IMG/VR virus record: IMGVR_UViG_3300035666_002076
Location: 1 to 28,518 of that record
Reading direction: 5' to 3' (one strand)
Source: a virus
DNA length: 28,518 nt
Shown here: positions 15,701-23,656 of the stretch, piece after piece
Position numbering within the stretch: position 1 is the stretch's first letter
Layout of the letters: each line of letters opens with the position of its first letter
The notes under the pieces: generated by a model
Database searches by the model: none
What the model was told of the DNA's origin: nothing
What the model saw: only the letters and a program-made list of their open reading frames with translations
Translations under genes and position numbers: made by a program

Positions 15701-16559
15701 AAAAATTTTTCGAAGATAGATCTTTTTCTGCAAATTTTCCATACCAAGCTTCGGAGAACATTGGACTAAAATATTTGTCGCATCCCTCAAAATAATAGTG
15801 AGTTACCTGACTATATCTCGATCTATTTGGATCTCTTATAACATCACCACCGTGGATCAAGTTTGCTGCCCAAACCAAAACTTGGCCTTTTTTGCAAACA
15901 AATGTTTTTTGCTCCATTTTTTTAGTTTCAACCAATTGTCTTACAAATTCTTCATACTCAGCGTAGCTGTCAAATTGTTTTCCATATTCTGGAGCTTTTA
16001 TTTTTAAATCATAAAAATCAAATATTGGCAATTTATGACTCTTAGGAACAAAAATTAGAGACCCATTGTTTTCATCCATGTCTTCCAAAGCAACCCAAGC
16101 AGCAGCCAACCATCTATGTGGCATGGAGTGAAAATGTAAAACATCACTATGAAGTGGCTGGTTGCTTCCATAATTAAATGTTATTGTTTGGAAAGGAAGT
16201 GGTTTTTTTTGATAAAGAGTTGTTAAAAAATTAAGTATTTTTTTATTTAAAGACAGCGATCTTAATAATTTACTTTGTTTCCAGCCTTCAAATATTCTTT
16301 TTCCCTTCGAATAATGATAACCAGATTCTTGTGTCTTAGTTTCATCTTTATTGTTTATTTCATCAATTTCATTTTTAAATTGTTCTAATTCTTCATCGGA
16401 TAAATTTAAATCTAAAACCACATACCCATCTTCGTGAAATTGAACAGCCAAATCTTGTTCTTCTTTTGATAAATTTTGTGTTTTTAATAGGTCATAAAAA
16501 AACGGCGATTCACACCAAGGCCAATTTGTTGATTCAATTTGCGTTTGATACTTTTTCAT
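15684..16559 (-). CDS. PhyH-family Fe(II)/2-oxoglutarate oxygenase (291 aa)
   Basis: The iron-binding HxD is HSD (137-139) and the distal His is in LIHGGDV (His236), with Arg246 or Arg248 placed to hold 2-oxoglutarate. Flanking segments (FHEDGYVVLD at 41-50; WVALEDMDENNGSLIFVPKS at 155-174) are characteristic of the phytanoyl-CoA dioxygenase superfamily. Members hydroxylate lipids, amino acids and sugars. In a sugar cluster it may hydroxylate a lipid or sugar building block, though the substrate cannot be predicted. AGGA sits before ATG 16559, which directly follows the stop of the acyltransferase gene. All three iron ligands are intact, so the enzyme is likely active. Confidence 0.87.
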   Translation of the reverse strand: MKKYQTQIESTNWPWCESPFFYDLLKTQNLSKEEQDLAVQFHEDGYVVLDLNLSDEELEQFKNEIDEINNKDETKTQESGYHYSKGKRIFEGWKQSKLLRSLSLNKKILNFLTTLYQKKPLPFQTITFNYGSNQPLHSDVLHFHSMPHRWLAAAWVALEDMDENNGSLIFVPKSHKLPIFDFYDLKIKAPEYGKQFDSYAEYEEFVRQLVETKKMEQKTFVCKKGQVLVWAANLIHGGDVIRDPNRSRYSQVTHYYFEGCDKYFSPMFSEAWYGKFAEKDLSSKNFYELEK

Positions 16560-17126
16560 TTATTTTTTCCTCAAAAATGCTGGATCTACTGATTTATTTA
16601 GAACAGTGTTACGATTTCTTTCTTTGTGTTTTTTTAAAGGATTTCCTAACCATATACTCCATGGTGATAAATTGTTTTTGGTGTAAACAAAGCTTTTTGC
16701 TCCTATCAAACAACCTTCTGGTATTTTTACATCCGGCATTACAATTACGTCTGATGCAACTCCAGAAAAATCATTAAAAACAATGTCTCCTCTAAAAATT
16801 TTATTTTGTCCCCAATAATCATTAACGGGCCCATAGTCACCGCTATAATCTTCAGATGCACAAAATAACTTGGAGCCATAACCAACAAAACACCAACTTC
16901 CGAGAGTTATTGTATGTTCTTTCCCCCCACTCAAAACGGAGTGGGAACATATTTGAATATTATTTCCAGTTTTTAATCCTGTAGTTATCCAAGTAAAAGG
17001 ATCTATTCTAACATTATCCCCCAGATAAACTAGTTTAGGGTTTGCAAATAAAACGTTTTGTCCTATAAAAACATTTTGACCACAATAACCTAAATGTTTT
17101 TTTATTTCTTCATTCCATCCCAGCAT
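16560..17126 (-). CDS. Left-handed beta-helix (hexapeptide-repeat) acyltransferase (188 aa)
   Basis: The protein shows hexapeptide-type repeats (NVFIGQNVLF, LVYLGDNVRI, NNIQICSHSVLSGG, VKIPEGCLIGAKSFV) and ends its helix with the LGNPLKKHKERN segment usual in these O- or N-acetyltransferases. HSVLSGGKEHTI contains the likely catalytic His region. I choose ATG 17126 (MLGWNEEIKKHLGYCGQ), overlapping the methyltransferase end by 17 bases, instead of an upstream in-frame start that would lie wholly inside that gene. Such enzymes act as trimers on nucleotide-sugars, for example N-acetylating the amino group placed by a DegT-type aminotransferase, which is encoded three genes upstream. Confidence 0.85.
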   Translation of the reverse strand: MLGWNEEIKKHLGYCGQNVFIGQNVLFANPKLVYLGDNVRIDPFTWITTGLKTGNNIQICSHSVLSGGKEHTITLGSWCFVGYGSKLFCASEDYSGDYGPVNDYWGQNKIFRGDIVFNDFSGVASDVIVMPDVKIPEGCLIGAKSFVYTKNNLSPWSIWLGNPLKKHKERNRNTVLNKSVDPAFLRKK

Positions 17127-17802
17127 AAGTAATCTCGTATATATGGTGTTCGTGATTGTTTGCAGCAACAAATATTGAATGTTTTTTTAAATTTAAATTA
17201 TTTTGTTTACAATAGTCAATTAAATGTTTTTCTTTTATAAAACTAATTCCATAAAAATTATCCCATATATCGGGTAAATAATCTATTAATTTGTCTTCGT
17301 CTGATATAAAACAAGAAAAAATTATGCTTGCATTTTTATTTTTTTTAAAAACATTTTTTAAATTATTTAAAATTTTATGTATTTCATTCACAGGTAAGTG
17401 TGTAAAAACAGATATCAAAACAATTATATCAATTTTTTTATTTAAAACTTCTTTTAAATTTTCATCTATAGTACCAAAATAAAGTCTTTCATCATTTAAA
17501 TATTCTTTAGCTAAGTTTAAACGTTTATTTCCGTGACTTGAATTTGTATCTAAACCGTAATAAAAAAAATTTTTTAATCTTTCACTAATAAAATTTCCTA
17601 AAATTCCAGCACCGCATCCGTAATCCAACACACAAATTCCGTCAATAAATTTATTTTTTATTGGTTCTAAAAAATAACTCATACCTATAGAAGCCAGCGG
17701 TTCTTCATTTGTTCCACCATATAATATTTTAGGAGGAACTTCTATTATTGGTTTTTGAGTTTTATTTTTCCAAAAATTATTCCATATTTTATCTTGAATC
17801 AT
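17110..17802 (-). CDS. Class I SAM-dependent methyltransferase (230 aa)
   Basis: The SAM-binding motif I is VLDYGCGAGILG (58-69), followed by YGLDTNS (acidic residue of motif II) and a VFTHLP-type segment near 132-137. The fold is Rossmann type without membrane segments. The start ATG 17802 overlaps the preceding stop as ATGA. In this context it may methylate a sugar hydroxyl, amine or carboxyl, as FkbM- or O-antigen-type enzymes do. The C-terminus (HHIYEITYAGME) is unremarkable. Substrate is unknown. Confidence 0.83.
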   Translation of the reverse strand: MIQDKIWNNFWKNKTQKPIIEVPPKILYGGTNEEPLASIGMSYFLEPIKNKFIDGICVLDYGCGAGILGNFISERLKNFFYYGLDTNSSHGNKRLNLAKEYLNDERLYFGTIDENLKEVLNKKIDIIVLISVFTHLPVNEIHKILNNLKNVFKKNKNASIIFSCFISDEDKLIDYLPDIWDNFYGISFIKEKHLIDYCKQNNLNLKKHSIFVAANNHEHHIYEITYAGME

Positions 17803-18536
17803 ATTCCAACTCTATATAAAAAAGGTTTGCTTAAATTTTCTTCTGTAACATACTGAGGTACATTTTGGCACTGATGTTTTTTATAATTTTGTGCCAAAGG
17901 AGAAAAAGACGGATGATTTACAATTTTAAATCCAGCTCTCTTTATACAATTAGTGAATTCTACTTCTGATCCTTCGTAAGCCGCATAATCTGTACTATGA
18001 AAATATCTTAACTTATTTGTGGACGGATCTTTTACAACATTTTTTAAAATATAATTTGTTGCTACACCAAACCCGCCTCCAGCGTGTGGTATTGATGAAA
18101 AAGATATTGGTGAAAAAGAAATAAATCCCAAATTATTATCAATTTTAAATAAAAAATCAACCTCTTCCATATAATTTGGATGAAAAATTGTTATATCATC
18201 TTCATTAAAAATGTAATAATTATACCTGTCTTCGGTTAAGCTATATCCACGAGAAAAAGCTCCAAATGAACCTCCGACATTTTCTCTGTGAGTAACGTAA
18301 ATTTTTCCATTTTTTATTTTTTTATTGTTAAAAGAATTTATAAAATTTTTTGATTCTTCTCTCCCATCATCATTATTAACAATCAAAACATCCATTTTTA
18401 TTCCTGGATCTATATTTGATTCTATTTCATTTAATGAATAATTTAAATATTCTTTTGTTTGTTCGTAAGAAGAAAAATTATTATTATTTTGTCTTCGTGG
18501 ACCCAAATAAGTTGCTATAATTTTTAAACAGCTCAT
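17799..18536 (-). CDS. Glycosyltransferase, GT2-like (245 aa)
   Basis: ATG 18536 overlaps the aminotransferase stop by one base (TAATG) with AGGG upstream; a TTG two codons earlier is less likely. KIIATYLGPRRQNN opens the protein, MDVLIVNNDDGREESKNF (about 48-65) resembles GT-A strand 2, THRENVGGSFGAFSRGY (about 82-98) matches the loop of GT2-type proteins, and FNEDD (about 109-113) is the DxD-like metal site. PHAGGGFGV follows near residue 150. This pattern is found in phage and bacterial surface glycosyltransferases. Donor sugar is unknown. Confidence 0.75.
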   Translation of the reverse strand: MSCLKIIATYLGPRRQNNNNFSSYEQTKEYLNYSLNEIESNIDPGIKMDVLIVNNDDGREESKNFINSFNNKKIKNGKIYVTHRENVGGSFGAFSRGYSLTEDRYNYYIFNEDDITIFHPNYMEEVDFLFKIDNNLGFISFSPISFSSIPHAGGGFGVATNYILKNVVKDPSTNKLRYFHSTDYAAYEGSEVEFTNCIKRAGFKIVNHPSFSPLAQNYKKHQCQNVPQYVTEENLSKPFLYRVGI

Positions 18537-19699
18537 TACCAACCCTTTTTAATGCAGTCTACAATATATTCTCTCTGTTCTTGGGTTACCCACCATCCAA
18601 CTGGGATAGAAATTACTTTACCTATAGTTTTATCCAATTGCGGTAAAAAACTTTTGTATTCTTTAACACAAGTGTGTTTGTCATTTCTTTCGTGTACTTG
18701 AGAAACAATTATTCCACAATTTTTCATGTGTTGTATAAATCCATCTCTATTTTCTACAAGCATGCTGTAGATCCAAAATGCCGATTCTCTTTCTGCATGT
18801 CTTGTTAAAAGACTTACGCCGGAAATATTTTGGAGATGTTCGTCGTAAAATTTGGCATTGTTTTTATGGGCTGACAATATTTGATCTGCGTGTTTTAAAT
18901 TTTCAATACCAACTGTAGCGCAGACATCATTCATGTGAAACTTAAATCCCCATTCTTTAATATCTGCTTCGCATCTAAAATCTTTTCTATTATCGTTTCT
19001 ATCTATTCCATACCATCTAAGCAATTTAGCCCTTTCTTCGGATTGCTTTGATGGCACAACTAAAAGACCACCATCTACCGTTGTTATATGTTTTATTGCT
19101 TGAAAACTATACATAACCATGTTTCCATGGTTTCCTAAAAATTTTCCTTCGTACTTAGAGCCAAATGCATGTGCACCATCTTCAATTATTGCGGGTGCGT
19201 AACCGTATAATTTTTTACAATTTTCTTGTATTTTTTTTAATCTATTTAAATCATTGGGATACCCACCCCAGTGTACAACAATAATTGCTTTTGTTTTTGG
19301 GGATATTTTTCTTTCTAAATCATCCAAATCCATGTTTAATGTACTTGGGTCAATATCAACCCATTTTAATTTAATATTATTTGCTAAAATAGGAAAATTA
19401 GAAGCAGTACAAGTTAAAGACGTTGTTAATATTTCATCATTTTCTTGTATTCCAGGCCAATAATCGGTATCTTGAAAAACTGCAGGATTTTTTAGCATGT
19501 GTATAGCTAAATGTAGTGCGGAAGTGCCTGTATTTGTTGTAACCACATTTGAACAATTTAAATAATTTTTTAAATTTGATTCAAATTCTTCTACTTTTTG
19601 TCCTTGTCCGATAAATCCGCAGTTTAATACTTTTCCAACTTCTTCAGCAGCAGTTGGTGCCATAAAAACTTTAAAAAGTGGTATATTTTGTGTATCCAT
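18536..19699 (-). CDS. DegT/DnrJ/EryC1/StrS-family PLP aminotransferase (387 aa)
   Basis: These enzymes put an amino group on keto-deoxy sugars bound to a nucleotide. The sequence shows TTNTGTSALHLAI (54-66), the PLP-ring acid in IIEDGAHAFGSKYEGK (171-186, Asp174) and the Schiff-base lysine in SFQAIKHITTVDGG (Lys203). Length is typical. ATG 19699 has AGGA 7 nt upstream and follows the dTDP-glucose dehydratase gene by one base. That neighbour suggests a dTDP-4-keto-6-deoxyglucose-derived substrate; GDP-4-keto-6-deoxymannose from gmd (giving perosamine) is a second option. Sequence alone cannot tell them apart. Confidence 0.92.
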   Translation of the reverse strand: MDTQNIPLFKVFMAPTAAEEVGKVLNCGFIGQGQKVEEFESNLKNYLNCSNVVTTNTGTSALHLAIHMLKNPAVFQDTDYWPGIQENDEILTTSLTCTASNFPILANNIKLKWVDIDPSTLNMDLDDLERKISPKTKAIIVVHWGGYPNDLNRLKKIQENCKKLYGYAPAIIEDGAHAFGSKYEGKFLGNHGNMVMYSFQAIKHITTVDGGLLVVPSKQSEERAKLLRWYGIDRNDNRKDFRCEADIKEWGFKFHMNDVCATVGIENLKHADQILSAHKNNAKFYDEHLQNISGVSLLTRHAERESAFWIYSMLVENRDGFIQHMKNCGIIVSQVHERNDKHTCVKEYKSFLPQLDKTIGKVISIPVGWWVTQEQREYIVDCIKKGW

Positions 19700-19700
19700 A

Positions 19701-20699
19701 TTATAATCCTATCCATTTTTTATTATCAAGAGACCATTTAACTAATTGATCTATAGACTGTTCCAAATTATTTTTTGGAACCCAACCCATTTTAGCCATT
19801 TTTTCTCCATCTAAACCATATCTAAGATCGTGGCCCGGTCGGCTAGTATGAAAATCAACTAGTTCATATACAAGTTCTTTGCCTACGCAATTGGCTATCA
19901 TTTTTGCTAAAGTTAAATTATCTACTTCTTTTTCTCCAACAATATTGTATTTTTCTGCAGTTTTTCCATTTTTAAGCAAAAAATCTACGGCATTGCAAAC
20001 ATTTTTTGCATGAATATAAAATCTGCTTCCTGCTTTTGTTAAATTTTTATTTGAATGAATATAAAGTTTATTTCCCAAATAAGAATTTTTAATACAAAGT
20101 GGAATATATTTTTCTGGATGTTGTCTTTCTCCAAAGACATTCATGCAATGTGTTATCATAATTGGCATTTTGTATGTATTTTCAAATGCTACACAAAGCT
20201 CTTCGCCTCCAGCTTTAGAAGCAGAATAAGGGTTGCCGGAATTATACCTGTCATTTTCTTTGTAATTTACGCCTTCTGGCGCAGGTCCAAATACCTCATC
20301 AGTTGAAAAATAAATAAAGTTTTTTAAATTTTGTTGTTTTCTTGCAAAATTTAAAATATTACACGTACCAACAACATTATCCATAACAAAAAGCATTGGA
20401 TCTTCAATTGATCTGTCTACGTGAGAAGATGCGCCCAAATGCAGTACGGTGTCAATATTACCTATTGTATTTTTTAAAATTTCATTATTATGAAATTCTG
20501 ATTTCATATCATGCCAAACAAAAGTAATTCTATTTTTGTTTTTTTCCCAATTTGGTAATTCTGTTAGCCGATTTAAATTTCCAGAAACATCTAAACGATC
20601 TAAAATTACAACATCGCAGTCATCATTTTCTAGCAAATATTCGACCATATGATGGCCAATAAATCCACACCCACCAGTTACAAGAATTCTATTACGCAT
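19701..20699 (-). CDS. rfbB: dTDP-glucose 4,6-dehydratase-like nucleotide-sugar dehydratase
   Basis: An extended SDR with GGCGFIG (9-15), the TDE triad typical of dTDP-glucose dehydratases (STDEVFG, 132-138), YSASK (158-162) and the RfbB-like PEKYIPLCI (195-203). It would form a 4-keto-6-deoxy sugar for the aminotransferase next to it. Length is 332 residues, normal for RfbB. ATG 20699 has AAAGGA upstream and overlaps the previous stop by 8 bases. No nucleotidyltransferase (RmlA) is in the window, so the dTDP-sugar would come from the host or elsewhere in the phage. A UDP-sugar epimerase or dehydratase is a possible alternative. Confidence 0.87.
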   Translation of the reverse strand: MRNRILVTGGCGFIGHHMVEYLLENDDCDVVILDRLDVSGNLNRLTELPNWEKNKNRITFVWHDMKSEFHNNEILKNTIGNIDTVLHLGASSHVDRSIEDPMLFVMDNVVGTCNILNFARKQQNLKNFIYFSTDEVFGPAPEGVNYKENDRYNSGNPYSASKAGGEELCVAFENTYKMPIMITHCMNVFGERQHPEKYIPLCIKNSYLGNKLYIHSNKNLTKAGSRFYIHAKNVCNAVDFLLKNGKTAEKYNIVGEKEVDNLTLAKMIANCVGKELVYELVDFHTSRPGHDLRYGLDGEKMAKMGWVPKNNLEQSIDQLVKWSLDNKKWIGL

Positions 20700-21387
20700 T
20701 TATATTTTCCTTTGAGTATTTTAATATACAGTATTCTGTTTCAAATGCAAGTTTATTTTGATGAGTATTTTGCATCTGCGTATCATGCAAACGATTGCAG
20801 ATAAGCTGATCTTCTATAATGTAAGGATCACCAAATTTTTCATATAATTGTTTGTAAATATCACAGTCCATGAGCATGATTAATTTTTCATCAAAATAAT
20901 GTTTTCCTTTAAAAGTCAACACACTAGGAGAACTAATAGTATTTATACCCAAATGCATGTTTTTGTTATAATAAGGTATAAATGGTCTAAACATCATATG
21001 TATGTTTTTACAGTGCATGGAGCCGTTTACCAACCAGTTACATGATTTATTTTTAAATTCTTCGTAAATTTTTTTTATAGAATTTTCATCTACAAAAAAA
21101 TCGTCACCAAACATTATTTTTATAATTTCAGAAGAACAATTTTTTATTGCAATATTTGCATTTACTGAATTACTTCTTTCTGTTCCTTTTGAATTTATAT
21201 ATTTTAAATTCAAAAAACTAGAATAATAATTACACAATTCCTTTATGTTATCATCCGTGCTTTGATCGCTGACTACTACTTCTATATTTTTTTCTGTTTG
21301 TTTTATTATGCTGTTAAGCAACTCTGATAAATAAAGCCAACCATTTCCGTGGGATTCGTAAGTTGGTATTGCTATTGATATTTTCAT
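20692..21387 (-). CDS. GT2-family glycosyltransferase (231 aa)
   Basis: ISIAIPTYESHGNGWLYLSE (3-22), IKQTEKNIEVVVSDQSTDDN (28-47) and the FGDDFF metal site (about 93-98) are standard GT2 features. A single catalytic domain, no membrane segments. ATG 21387 overlaps the stop of the GT10-type gene by one base (TGATG). It contains an internal TATAAATA, which I treat as chance. Acceptor unknown. Confidence 0.88.
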   Translation of the reverse strand: MKISIAIPTYESHGNGWLYLSELLNSIIKQTEKNIEVVVSDQSTDDNIKELCNYYSSFLNLKYINSKGTERSNSVNANIAIKNCSSEIIKIMFGDDFFVDENSIKKIYEEFKNKSCNWLVNGSMHCKNIHMMFRPFIPYYNKNMHLGINTISSPSVLTFKGKHYFDEKLIMLMDCDIYKQLYEKFGDPYIIEDQLICNRLHDTQMQNTHQNKLAFETEYCILKYSKENINA

Positions 21388-22160
21388 CAGTTTTCTTCCA
21401 ATATTTTTATTAATGAATACATTGGTGAAATATTTTGCTCCAATGCTTTATAATAATTTTCTTTAACTGCTTCTATTTTGTTATTATAATCCAAATAACT
21501 CAAAGAACAAATATCATTCAAGTCTTTTATTCTTAAAATACCGGCTTCATTAAAGATATTATCAACCGTTGATGCACCCCAATATATTGGTATTGTACAA
21601 GTTAAAAAACAGTCTAAAAGTTTTTCAGTAAACCAAGAATTGGTATCATCATTTTCAATAGCAATTGAAAAACAATAATCTTTCAATCCTTCAATCTTAT
21701 TTTCTATTTCTTTAAACCCACGACCATATAAATCTACACATGGTGGAAGATTATTTATTATATTACGTCTAATTTGATGGCCCAATGTAAAATTTTTATT
21801 TGATGAAATCATACTAATTAGTTTACTTTTAATAGGCATAAAAGTTGGCGTCTGTATCCAAGATGACATGGATGGATGCATGTATTTCACAAAAGCAAGA
21901 GTTTGTAATTCATCTATGCATGTGTATACAATAATATTATTATTAATATAATAAGTAATATTATTTTTAATTTCTTCTATTGTATTTTTTATAATTGCTG
22001 GAGATTCATGTAACCAAATTATATTTTTTTTATTTGGTATAATATTTTGGCAATTTATAGAAAGTGCAATGTCTTTATTGCATAATTGTGGGTGTGTTTG
22101 TTTTAACTGTTTGTATAAAACCTCCCAACAAGGATCTGTTCCAAATATAGTGAGACTCAT
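21387..22160 (-). CDS. GT10-type (alpha-1,3/1,4-fucosyltransferase-like) glycosyltransferase (257 aa)
   Basis: The signature of GT10 enzymes is clear: a CFSIAIENDD-type stretch (about 163-172), FTEKLLDCFLTCTIPIYWGA (177-196), and VDLYGRGF upstream (about 142-149). GT10 members move fucose from GDP-fucose; some bacterial relatives use other GDP- or nucleotide-deoxy sugars. ATG 22160 overlaps the GT11 stop as ATGA; a TTG four codons upstream is less likely. Together with the GT11-type gene and gmd it points to fucose-like sugars. No membrane segment. Confidence 0.87.
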   Translation of the reverse strand: MSLTIFGTDPCWEVLYKQLKQTHPQLCNKDIALSINCQNIIPNKKNIIWLHESPAIIKNTIEEIKNNITYYINNNIIVYTCIDELQTLAFVKYMHPSMSSWIQTPTFMPIKSKLISMISSNKNFTLGHQIRRNIINNLPPCVDLYGRGFKEIENKIEGLKDYCFSIAIENDDTNSWFTEKLLDCFLTCTIPIYWGASTVDNIFNEAGILRIKDLNDICSLSYLDYNNKIEAVKENYYKALEQNISPMYSLIKILEEN

Positions 22161-22945
22161 ATTATAATCCAATTTTTACAATAAATATCTGACCAATTTT
22201 TTGGCATTCCTGGAGCAGAACCAAACCAGCTTGATGGAGCAATAACTTTTTTTGAATTGCTTAGCCAAGCACCCCACCAACTAAAGCTGCTATTGGCTAA
22301 TATATGATAATTGCACATAGTCATAACACACATATCAATATATTTGTTTCTGGTATCTGGATATACTATAGGACGTTTTAAATCTTTTAAAAGACTTTCT
22401 GTTTTTTCTATATCATCACTAAAAACAAAAATTAATCCATTTTCTGGCAAGATTGACAATGCTTCGTTATAATAATCAATGGTGCAAGGTGGATAATTTT
22501 GTGGCTGGGAAACATAATCACCAAATCTCATATGCAACGAAATTGCAGGACATTTGGCCACAGCTCGTATATAATCTGCTTGCTGTTTAATTTCCGATTT
22601 AAATTCAAATTCTCTTAATAACTGTTCACGATAATCTATAAAATATTTTTCACTTTGAAAATATCCACATATATCTGTATTATCTGGTATTCCAAAGATG
22701 CCTGCATTATATGTAAAATTACGTTCCATTGCAGAGTGCACTGAAACTACATTTGATGAATCTTTGGCAGAAAGATTATTAAAACAATTTGGTAAAAAAA
22801 AGTTTTGAAATTCTATATTTCCCGTATTTGAATACGGAACACCAAATTCATATCCTCTTGTTTTGGCAATGGAATATAATGTTGCATATTGAAACAATTG
22901 ATTGCCAAATAAACCATAAGTCCCCAGTCTATTAAAAGTAATCAT
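22157..22945 (-). CDS. GT11-type (alpha-1,2-fucosyltransferase-like) glycosyltransferase (262 aa)
   Basis: N-terminal RLGTYGLFGNQLFQYATLYS (6-25) is the usual GT11 opening (GNQLFQYA). The donor-binding motif HMRFGDY (138-144) matches HxRxGDY of fucosyltransferases using GDP-fucose. NSSFSWWGAWLSN (218-230) is the second family motif. Length is near the family average. ATG 22945 overlaps the GT25-type stop as ATGA. With GT10 it implies a double-fucosylated or Lewis/H-like structure, but a GDP-fucose synthase was not found here. Confidence 0.93.
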   Translation of the reverse strand: MITFNRLGTYGLFGNQLFQYATLYSIAKTRGYEFGVPYSNTGNIEFQNFFLPNCFNNLSAKDSSNVVSVHSAMERNFTYNAGIFGIPDNTDICGYFQSEKYFIDYREQLLREFEFKSEIKQQADYIRAVAKCPAISLHMRFGDYVSQPQNYPPCTIDYYNEALSILPENGLIFVFSDDIEKTESLLKDLKRPIVYPDTRNKYIDMCVMTMCNYHILANSSFSWWGAWLSNSKKVIAPSSWFGSAPGMPKNWSDIYCKNWIII

Positions 22946-23577
22946 AGATAGGAAGAATCCTTATCTTCTAAACAGCTATCTGTAAAAAATTGCCATTTAT
23001 TGGCAGATTCTCTGTTATCTGATTGATAGAAATATGGTTTGTTTGGTGTATAAACTTTTTTATAAAATTGTACTGATGCTGCTCCAATATCCCATGGTTG
23101 TTTTAAATCCTCAATACAGTGAATTGCTGCTTGCACCATTTCTTTTCTGTAATCTGGTGTAATATACAAAATAGCATGAGTTGCCAAGATTCCACCAACT
23201 CTCATATAGTCTGGTGTGTATCTTTTAGTTTGGTAACCCCGGTTACCACTTGATACACCAAGATATATGCCGTCTGAGTCATCAGGAATATCAATAATTG
23301 GATTAAACACTTCAGAAAATTCTGCATCATCTTCTAAAATTAGAAGTGGAGTAGAATACTGATCGTCAGCCAAAATATCAATATGAGATTGAGCACAACC
23401 AACATAATGTGCATTACTTGGAATAGTTCCTTCTGGGGCTGGAATTATTCTTGCTGACTTTCTGTAGGTTTTTTTGAAACCGTGTTTGTTTAACCGTTCT
23501 TGCATAACTTCTGCATTTTTTGTTGCAGAATCTAAATTTATCCATACGACTGGTATTTCACGTAAATCAATAATCAT
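22942..23577 (-). CDS. GT25-like glycosyltransferase (LOS/LPS type, 211 aa)
   Basis: PVVWINLDSATKNAEVMQER (9-28), GCAQSHIDILADD (60-72) and LLILEDDAEF (78-87) follow the pattern of GT25 galactosyltransferases that build lipooligosaccharide (INLD-x-R; GC-x-x-SH; LEDD). It is the first gene of the minus operon. GAGG lies 4 nt before ATG 23577, and the sigma70-like promoter at 23592-23619 is directly upstream. It probably adds a core or O-chain hexose. The C-terminus (SCLEDKDSSYL) overlaps the GT11 gene by four bases. It lacks the full length of animal GT25 relatives, as expected for bacterial forms. Confidence 0.8.
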   Translation of the reverse strand: MIIDLREIPVVWINLDSATKNAEVMQERLNKHGFKKTYRKSARIIPAPEGTIPSNAHYVGCAQSHIDILADDQYSTPLLILEDDAEFSEVFNPIIDIPDDSDGIYLGVSSGNRGYQTKRYTPDYMRVGGILATHAILYITPDYRKEMVQAAIHCIEDLKQPWDIGAASVQFYKKVYTPNKPYFYQSDNRESANKWQFFTDSCLEDKDSSYL

Positions 23578-23591
23578 AAGACCTCACAATA

Positions 23592-23619
23592 AATATAATA
23601 CATCATATAAAGATGTCAA
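23592..23619 (-). promoter_or_regulatory. Sigma70-like promoter driving the sugar island
   Basis: On the minus strand: -35 TTGACA (23614-23619, perfect), 16-nt spacer, -10 TATATT (23592-23597). The likely start near 23585 lies 8 nt before ATG 23577, with GAGG between. No obvious MotA box was seen. Confidence 0.65.
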
Positions 23620-23628
23620 GTTATTTAG

Positions 23629-23656
23629 TTGACTTTTTCCTAAGGTACTTTATACT
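23629..23656 (+). promoter_or_regulatory. Sigma70-like promoter driving uvsY
   Basis: -35 TTGACT (23629-23634), 16-nt spacer, -10 TATACT (23651-23656). The expected start is about 3 nt before ATG 23666, and no Shine-Dalgarno is in range. Its -35 lies 9 bp from that of the divergent promoter. Confidence 0.6.

Noticed and set aside
20940-20947. Exact TATAAATA on the minus strand inside a GT2 gene
   Set aside because: It lies 240 nt before the next start in very AT-rich coding DNA, where the octamer is expected by chance; no stop or start is nearby.
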